A DNA stretch of 64,000 nucleotides, from contig NZ_FODT01000004.1 in the NCBI RefSeq assembly GCF_900110435.1, forward strand, positions 310,001-374,000. The letters run 5' to 3'. The notes under the pieces were generated by a model. The model did not search any database. It saw nothing but the letters and a program-made list of their open reading frames with translations, and had not been told where the DNA came from. Below are positions 58,724-64,000 of this stretch, piece after piece; position 1 is the stretch's first letter; the number at the start of each line of letters is the position of its first letter. The position numbers and the translations under genes are program-made. This DNA is from Rhodopseudomonas pseudopalustris. Lineage in GTDB: Bacteria > Pseudomonadota > Alphaproteobacteria > Rhizobiales > Xanthobacteraceae.

Positions 58724-60481
58724 ATGACTGACACAGCCGCCCGTTTGACGATCTCGCTCGCCCAGCTCAATCCGACGGTCGGCGACATCGCCGGCAACGC
58801 CGCGATGGCGCGCGCCGCGCGCGCCCAGGCAGCCGCCGAGGGCGCCGAGCTTGTTGTCTTTCCCGAATTGTTCATTTCCGGCTATCCGCCGGAAGATCTG
58901 GTATTGAAGCCGGCGTTTCAGACGGCCTGCCGCGCGGCGGTCGAAGACCTCGCGCGCGAGACGGCCGACGGTGGACCGGCGATGCTGATCGGCTCGCCAT
59001 GGCTCGACGGCGGCAAGCTCTATAACGCCTGCGCGCTGCTCGACGGCGGCCGGATCGCTGCGATCCGCACCAAGGTCAATCTGCCGAATTACGGCGTGTT
59101 CGACGAGAAGCGGGTGTTTTCACGTGGCCCCGTCTCCGGTCCGATGACCATCCGCGGAGTGCGCGTCGGCGTGCCGATCTGCGAGGACACCTGGCTCGAG
59201 GAGTCCGAGGATTACGAGAACGTCGTCGAATGTCTCGCCGAGACCGGCGCCGAAATCCTGATCGTGCCGAACGGCTCGCCCTATGCGCGCGGCAAAAGCG
59301 ATCTGCGGCTGTCGGTGCAGGTCGCGCGGGTGACCGAGAGCGATCTGCCGCTGGTCTATCTCAACCAGGTCGGCGGGCAGGATGAGCTGGTGTTCGACGG
59401 CGCGTCGTTCGTGCTCAATGCCGACCGATCGCTCGCGGCGCAATTGCCGGCATTCGCCGAGTCCATCACCACTCTGCATTGGCAGAAGGGGGCGTCGGGC
59501 TGGCGCTGTGACGGTCCGGTGGCGCCGACGCTCGACGGCGACGAGGGCGACTACGCCGCCTGCGTGCTGGGCCTCCGCGACTACGTCCGCAAGAACGGCT
59601 TTCCGGGCGTGCTGCTCGGGATTTCCGGCGGCATCGACTCTGCGCTATGCGCGGCGATCGCGGTCGATGCGCTCGGCGCCGACAAGGTGCGCGGCGTGAT
59701 GCTGCCGTTTCGCTACACCGCGCAGATCTCGCTCGATGATGCGGACGGGCTCGCGAGTGCGCTGGGGTTTGGTTACGAGGTGCTGCCGATCGCCGCCGCG
59801 GTCAACGGCTTCGAGGACATTCTGGCGAAGCCGTTCGCCGGCCTCAAGCGAGATATCACCGAAGAGAATCTGCAGGCGCGCACCCGCGGTACGCTGTTGA
59901 TGGCGATCTCGAACAAGACCGGCGCGATGGTGGTGACCACCGGCAACAAGTCGGAAATGTCGGTCGGCTACGCCACGCTGTATGGCGACATGAACGGCGG
60001 CTTCAATCCGATCAAGGACATCTACAAGACGGAAGTGTTTCGGCTGTCCAGCCTGCGCAACCGTTGGAAGCCGGACGGTGCGCTCGGCCCCGACGGCGAG
60101 GTGATTCCGGAGAGCATTATCGTGCGGCCGCCGACTGCGGAGCTGCGTGAAAACCAGACCGACCAGGATTCGCTGCCGCCCTACGAGGTGCTCGACGCCA
60201 TCCTGGAAAGGCTGGTCGAGCGCGAGGAGCCGCTGGCGACAATCGTCGCCGAAGGCTTCGACCGCGACACCGTGGTGAGGATCGACCGGCTCTTGAACAT
60301 CGCCGAATACAAGCGCCGCCAAGCCGCGCCCGGCGTGAAGGTGACGCGCAAGAATTTCGGCCGCGACCGCCGCTATCCGATCACCAACCGGTTCCGCGAC
60401 AAGGCCGAGCCTTTGGCTGCGCCCGACGAAGCGCTGCTGGTGCGCGCCAATCGGGCGTCGAGTGAGGCGTTCGAGCGGTAG
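58724..60481 (+). CDS. nadE: Glutamine-dependent NAD+ synthase
   Basis: Amidates nicotinic acid adenine dinucleotide to NAD+. The 585-residue protein joins an N-terminal nitrilase-type glutaminase (VFPELFISGYPPEDLV with its Glu, then the nucleophile Cys in VPICEDTW) to a C-terminal synthetase domain with the P-loop LGISGGIDSALCA. Further synthetase motifs are TGNKSEMSVGYATLYGD and PPTAELRENQTDQDSLPPYE. The bifunctional length makes it independent of free ammonia. Confidence 0.96.
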   Translation: MTDTAARLTISLAQLNPTVGDIAGNAAMARAARAQAAAEGAELVVFPELFISGYPPEDLVLKPAFQTACRAAVEDLARETADGGPAMLIGSPWLDGGKLYNACALLDGGRIAAIRTKVNLPNYGVFDEKRVFSRGPVSGPMTIRGVRVGVPICEDTWLEESEDYENVVECLAETGAEILIVPNGSPYARGKSDLRLSVQVARVTESDLPLVYLNQVGGQDELVFDGASFVLNADRSLAAQLPAFAESITTLHWQKGASGWRCDGPVAPTLDGDEGDYAACVLGLRDYVRKNGFPGVLLGISGGIDSALCAAIAVDALGADKVRGVMLPFRYTAQISLDDADGLASALGFGYEVLPIAAAVNGFEDILAKPFAGLKRDITEENLQARTRGTLLMAISNKTGAMVVTTGNKSEMSVGYATLYGDMNGGFNPIKDIYKTEVFRLSSLRNRWKPDGALGPDGEVIPESIIVRPPTAELRENQTDQDSLPPYEVLDAILERLVEREEPLATIVAEGFDRDTVVRIDRLLNIAEYKRRQAAPGVKVTRKNFGRDRRYPITNRFRDKAEPLAAPDEALLVRANRASSEAFER

Positions 60482-60521
60482 GGGTTAGTTGAGGCTGGCG
60501 GACCGATCGGACCGGCGATCC

Positions 60522-60935
60522 TCACGTCGCCTCCGTCCAGTCCTCGATCCTCAGCGCGTCGTGAGGCACGCGGGCGAACCCCTTGTCTCGCGTGACCAGC
60601 GTAGCTTCGGTGGCTGTGGCATGGGCGGCGATCATCAGGTCGAGTGGCGAAAGCGTGACGCCTTTCGCTTCGCACGCTGCGCGCAGGTCGGCGTAGGTTT
60701 GGGTCACGTCATGATCCCAGGGCAGCACGTCGACCCGGAGCAGGAATTGCCGGACGCGTTCGGACAGAGCCTTCGGATAGCCGCGCTTGGCCAGACCGTA
60801 GAGCAGTTCGCCTTCGGTGACGGACGAGATGACGACGTCGGCGATCGGGAGCGACACCAGCCGATTGATGATCTCCGGACGGTCGCCTTTGATGATGTGG
60901 CTCGCGATGTTGGTATCGAGCATCCAGGCGGTCAT
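60522..60935 (-). CDS. vapC: VapC-type PIN-domain toxin
   Basis: A 137-residue PIN nuclease, probably the toxin of a type II pair. Acidic active-site residues appear in [12 protein letters not shown] (Asp7), [24 protein letters not shown] and LVTRDKGF. It starts inside the antitoxin stop in the sequence ATGA, the usual order antitoxin first. VapC toxins cut tRNA or rRNA; the target here is unknown. Confidence 0.9.
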   Translation of the reverse strand: MTAWMLDTNIASHIIKGDRPEIINRLVSLPIADVVISSVTEGELLYGLAKRGYPKALSERVRQFLLRVDVLPWDHDVTQTYADLRAACEAKGVTLSPLDLMIAAHATATEATLVTRDKGFARVPHDALRIEDWTEAT

Positions 60936-61195
60936 TCCTGCCAACCTTCGAACGGATCGCGGGACTGCGACGGCTGGCTTCGATCGGCGGGGCTCATGAA
61001 GTCGTCGGGCGCCTCATCGCGAACGTGCAGCTCCAGGAGGCCGTCCCAGGAATCCGGCTTGCGGGACAGGATCACGTCGCCGGTTTTGGGATCGCGGCGC
61101 ACGTAGACTTCGCTGCCCTCGAAGCGAAACTCTGCCGGCAGCCGGACGGCCTGGCTGCGGCCGGTCGTGAAGATCTTTGCGGTCCGGGATGTCAT
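60932..61195 (-). CDS. vapB: VapB-type antitoxin
   Basis: An 87-residue AbrB/SpoVT-like protein with the DNA-binding swapped-hairpin motif [21 protein letters not shown] at the N-terminus and an acidic C-terminal half ([13 protein letters not shown]) that neutralises the PIN toxin. The ATG giving MTSRTAKIF has GGAGA 5 nt upstream; longer starts are possible. A palindrome lies just upstream. Confidence 0.88.
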   Translation of the reverse strand: MTSRTAKIFTTGRSQAVRLPAEFRFEGSEVYVRRDPKTGDVILSRKPDSWDGLLELHVRDEAPDDFMSPADRSQPSQSRDPFEGWQE

Positions 61196-61216
61196 GGCGG
61201 TCTCCATGCCGATAGC

Positions 61217-61226
61217 TACCATGGTA
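61217..61226. promoter_or_regulatory. Palindrome upstream of vapB, possible operator
   Basis: Perfect 10-bp palindrome TACCATGGTA adjoining TATATA, about 22 nt upstream of the chosen vapB start. It fits the autoregulation expected of VapBC pairs, though the site is short and could occur by chance. Confidence 0.45.
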
Positions 61227-61287
61227 TATATCACGGAAGTCCACCATCAAGGAAGCTCGCTCGCAGGCGAGCGCGGTCGCGCAGAAG

Positions 61288-61370
61288 CGTCATCCTTCGA
61301 GGCTCGTGCGCTCGCAGCCCGGATCAAGTCCGGGGCAGGCTCTCAGGATGCAGGCTCTCAGGATGACGTC
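61288..61370. repeat. Intergenic palindromic repeat with tandem 15-bp duplication
   Basis: A region bounded by GCGTCATCCTTCGAGGCTCG and AGGATGACG, a type of intergenic repeat I recall from Bradyrhizobium relatives. Inside it, CAGGCTCTCAGGATG occurs twice in direct tandem (61336-61350 and 61351-61365). Confidence 0.65.
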
Positions 61371-61404
61371 TGCGGGAACAGGTCGCGATAGAAGGACGCT
61401 GATA

Positions 61405-62541
61405 TTACTGCATCTTCGGCAGGAAGGTCGGGCCGACTGAGCGGATCGTGTTCGGATCGGACGACCCCGTCGTCGCCGGCGGCTTGGCGTCGCCGGTTGC
61501 GGGCGCAGGCGCTGCGGTGGTGCCCTTGCGCTGGGCTGCCGCCCGTTGCGCTGGCGGCAGCGCCATCCGCTTCGCGCTCTCTTCAGTGACGATGATGTCG
61601 CCGTGTTCGCGTGCAGAGGTATCGTCGACGCCCTTCAGCGCGTCCGCCCAGCTCTGATTCGCCGCCTTGCACGAGCAAGCCGGGTTGAACTCCTGACGAT
61701 AGCGGAATGCTGCCGGCAGCGAGGTGTAGGGCTGGCCGTTGATCGATACCGCCTGGTTCATGTCCTGGCCCGGATTGCGGTGAGCGTAAAGCGCCGCTTC
61801 GGACGCCGGGCACAGGTTCTTGCAGGTCTTCTCGTCATCGGCGAAGCGTGCCGGCACGGTGGCGAAGGAGATCGGGAAGTAGAAACCGTCGCAGGTGCGG
61901 ACGCAGACCGTGCGGAAGGTGCCGGAGTCGGTGTTGAAATCGGGCAGCGCGCCGGGAGCGCCCTGAGGGTTGCCGCGGAACAGATTATCGAGAAAACCGC
62001 CGCCGCCTTGCGCCGCCGCGGCATATTGCGGGCCGCAATTGTTCTGCGCCAGCGCCATCAGCACCGACCTGCGCTGGTTGTCGCGCTCGCCGCCGCCAGG
62101 GCCGCCGCCGCGTAGCCGCTCGAGGCCGGAGGTCATCTGGTCGAGATTGCCGCGCATCTGCTGGATCTGATTATTGACCGGGCCGCATTGCGCCGACTGG
62201 CCGTTGAACAGCGAGAAGAAGCCGGAGCTGTCGCAGCCCATCCGCTTCGCCTGCATCGTGACCCGATCGAGCTCGGCCTGCTGGCGGTTCACGGAATCCT
62301 CGTAGCGCCGGATCTGCTCGGCGCGCGCCGGGTCGGCGCCGCCGCGGTCGATCGAGGCGAGCTGTGCCTCGAGCCGCGGGCAGACCGGATTGACCGCGGC
62401 TTGCGGCGCGCCGCCCGGAGGCGGATAGCCCTGCTGCGCGCTCGCGCCGGAGCCAAGCGTCGCCATGTCCAAAAGCACAGCGGCGAACAGCACAGCGCCA
62501 GCCACAAACCGGCGGCGGAAGCAACTCGCGGTCTCGAACAT
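61405..62541 (-). CDS. Secreted DUF2865 protein
   Basis: A 378-residue exported protein with a signal peptide ending about GASAQQ. It has an N-terminal region with coiled-coil potential (ARAEQIRRYEDSVNRQQAELDRVTMQAKRM), a Gly-rich linker, and the DUF2865 core TFRTVCVRTCDGFYFPISFATVPARFADDEKTCKNLCPASEAALYAHRNPGQD with conserved Cys. The C-terminus is Pro/Ala/Thr-rich. The family is known from alphaproteobacteria; its role is not. An ATG three codons upstream could also be the start. Confidence 0.87.
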   Translation of the reverse strand: MFETASCFRRRFVAGAVLFAAVLLDMATLGSGASAQQGYPPPGGAPQAAVNPVCPRLEAQLASIDRGGADPARAEQIRRYEDSVNRQQAELDRVTMQAKRMGCDSSGFFSLFNGQSAQCGPVNNQIQQMRGNLDQMTSGLERLRGGGPGGGERDNQRRSVLMALAQNNCGPQYAAAAQGGGGFLDNLFRGNPQGAPGALPDFNTDSGTFRTVCVRTCDGFYFPISFATVPARFADDEKTCKNLCPASEAALYAHRNPGQDMNQAVSINGQPYTSLPAAFRYRQEFNPACSCKAANQSWADALKGVDDTSAREHGDIIVTEESAKRMALPPAQRAAAQRKGTTAAPAPATGDAKPPATTGSSDPNTIRSVGPTFLPKMQ

Positions 62542-62734
62542 GTCCGGCATTCAGGAATTCCGAGCGGATCTTTTATCGGCGTCCGCCGAATCGTCTCAGC
62601 AAACCCGCACGATCGATTCCGTCGGGCAATCCGTTGAAACCGCGACGGTAATCCACGTCTTAACGGCTTCTCGCGGCATCGTCACGTCGTTTCCGGGGCG
62701 TCTGTGTGGCGGAGCCACAGGCGATTTCAGGCTG

Positions 62735-63043
62735 CTAGCGCTGGCAGGTGATGGCGACGTATTCGTCGCAGCCGCCACGGCCGCAGGCGGCGCCGACGGT
62801 TTTCGGCACCGCGCCGGTCACCTCGTCGGGATCGACCCGCCGGTACTCAGTTGCCTGGATGAAATCGTGGGCCTTGCAATAGGCCAGGGCGGCATGAGCG
62901 CCGCAGCGTTCGCTTTTGGCCAGGCACCGATCGATGCCGTAGCCGTCCGGCTGATTGGCGATGATGAAGACACGGCTGTCGGCCAATGCGGCGGACGCGG
63001 ACAGCAGCGCCGCGCAGGCAAGAAAGGCGGAAATCAGTTTCAT
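62735..63043 (-). CDS. Small secreted cysteine-rich protein
   Basis: A 102-residue protein with a signal peptide (MKLISAFLACAALLSASAALA). The mature part has six cysteines (DRCLAKSERCGAH, YCKAH, AACGRGGCDEYVAITC), consistent with three disulfides in the periplasm. It runs downstream of nothing obvious, with 185 nt to the DUF2865 gene. I do not recognise the family. Confidence 0.75.
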   Translation of the reverse strand: MKLISAFLACAALLSASAALADSRVFIIANQPDGYGIDRCLAKSERCGAHAALAYCKAHDFIQATEYRRVDPDEVTGAVPKTVGAACGRGGCDEYVAITCQR

Positions 63044-63351
63044 GGGACACCGGTGAACAGGGGCGTCGACCCCCGAATCATTAGTCGTGAATCGGTAAAG
63101 AATCGTTAACCATGGGGGGAGCCCGATGCGCGGGGCCTAGGCGCGGATCATGGCGGAAATCGGTCGGGAAGGTTGCTTAGGGCATTCGACGGGCTTGACG
63201 CCATCCGAGTGGCTGGCCATGGTGCGCCAATGAACGGTCTTTTCTCGATTTGTGGCATTTGCCGCGAGATTACGAGCTAGCTCAACGCTGGCTGAGGCCG
63301 TCTTTTCTCTCATGAGATCACTGGACGCCCGGCCGCAGGGGACGGGAATCC
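63044..63351. other. 308-nt divergent intergenic region before cysS
   Basis: Contains the promoters of the small secreted protein gene and of cysS. I saw no clear -35/-10 pair, no hairpin of note, and no convincing reading frame; the ones present overlap cysS out of frame. Confidence 0.5.
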
Positions 63352-64000
63352 ATGGCATTGCGCCTCTACGATACGCTGACCAAGGAGAAGCGCGACTTCG
63401 CGCCGCTCGATCCCTCGCGTGTGCGGATGTATGTCTGCGGCCCGACGGTCTACGACTTCGCCCATATCGGCAATGCGCGGCCGGTGATCGTGTTCGACGT
63501 GTTGTTCCGGCTGCTCCGGCATCTCTACGGCGAGAACCACGTCAAATACGTCCGCAACATCACCGACGTCGACGACAAGATCAACGACCGCGCCGCGCGT
63601 GACTATCCCGGCCTGCCGCTGAACGAGTCGATCCGTAAGGTCACCGAGCAGACCGAGCGGCAATTCCACGACGACGTCGATGCGCTGGGCTGCCTGCGGC
63701 CGACCGTCCAGCCGCGCGCGACCGAGCATATCGGCGAGATGCGGACGATCATCGACCGGCTTGTCGAAGGCGGCTTCGCTTATGTCGCCGATGATCACGT
63801 GCTGTTTTCGCCCGGCGCGATGAACGCCGCCAATAGCGTGTTGCCGCGCTACGGCGCGCTCGCCAATCGCTCGCTCGACGAAATGATCGCCGGCGCCCGC
63901 GTCGACGTTGCGCCCTACAAGCGCGACGCCACCGACTTCGTGCTGTGGAAGCCGTCGAAGCCCGGCGAGCCGTCCTGGCAGTCGCCGGCCGGTATCGCGA
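63352..64000 (+). CDS. cysS: Cysteinyl-tRNA synthetase, 3' end outside the window
   Basis: Class I aminoacyl-tRNA synthetase charging tRNA-Cys. The first 216 codons are present: [16 protein letters not shown], then the zinc-binding Cys29 and ATP-binding HIGN motif in [18 protein letters not shown], and [26 protein letters not shown]. The KMSKS loop and the anticodon-binding domain lie beyond the right edge. The ATG follows a weak ribosome-binding region (GGGGACGGGA). Confidence 0.96.
   Translation, partial: MALRLYDTLTKEKRDFAPLDPSRVRMYVCGPTVYDFAHIGNARPVIVFDVLFRLLRHLYGENHVKYVRNITDVDDKINDRAARDYPGLPLNESIRKVTEQTERQFHDDVDALGCLRPTVQPRATEHIGEMRTIIDRLVEGGFAYVADDHVLFSPGAMNAANSVLPRYGALANRSLDEMIAGARVDVAPYKRDATDFVLWKPSKPGEPSWQSPAGIA

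Overview
The window is a gene-dense, GC-rich stretch of an alphaproteobacterial chromosome. The best fit is a Rhodopseudomonas palustris-like member of the Bradyrhizobium group. This rests on two HisKA kinases carrying the PdhS-family HELRTPLNAI(I/L)GFSE signature, a DUF2865 protein, a degP/response regulator/kinase/glnE block of a type I recall from rhizobia, Tct and TRAP uptake systems, a pqqABCDE cluster, and dispersed intergenic palindromes like those of Bradyrhizobium relatives. The species is inferred from gene content, not from a search. I saw no rRNA, tRNA, CRISPR array, prophage or insertion sequence.

Layout, left end: a 5'-truncated DegP-type protease, then a response regulator, a sensor kinase and glnE with overlapping ends (1-6710). 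After a small membrane protein come an AraC-type regulator and a divergent subtilisin-type autotransporter (7137-12035). Next are a PAS-containing PdhS-type kinase and a CDF metal transporter with an unusually long C-terminus. From 16227 to 26005 everything lies on the minus strand: an oxidoreductase, a nitronate monooxygenase, a fumarylacetoacetase-family enzyme, a ketopantoate reductase-family enzyme, a tripartite TctABC carboxylate uptake system, a formyl-CoA transferase and a GntR regulator with a perfect palindrome in front of it. Together they look like a carboxylic-acid uptake and CoA-activation locus.

Middle: pqqA (26 codons) is followed by a terminator-like hairpin and then pqqBCDE, converging on glutathione-dependent formaldehyde dehydrogenase across an array of palindromic repeats (29906-30192). 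A HerA-like ATPase stands alone. A TetR regulator is divergent from an RND efflux operon with two lipoprotein adaptors and one pump, and a 94-codon reading frame overlaps the pump gene's stop. A patatin-like lipoprotein, a PepSY-like secreted protein, dusA, an aspartic protease, a DUF1289 protein, a second PdhS-type kinase, a 3-hydroxyisobutyrate dehydrogenase-family gene and the Mrp ATPase follow.

Right: a TRAP system whose Tat-exported binding protein gene converges on its two permease genes across a strong two-way terminator; moaA; a PEGA-like lipoprotein; gph, rpiA, a DUF2059 protein and gor; class II DAHP synthase; dgkA; nadE; a vapBC toxin-antitoxin pair; two secreted proteins of unknown function; and the 5' part of cysS, cut by the window edge. 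Most of this is core metabolism. The less ordinary parts are the Tct/Frc locus, the orphan HerA-like ATPase, the two-adaptor RND operon with its tail gene, the autotransporter, and the repeat families.
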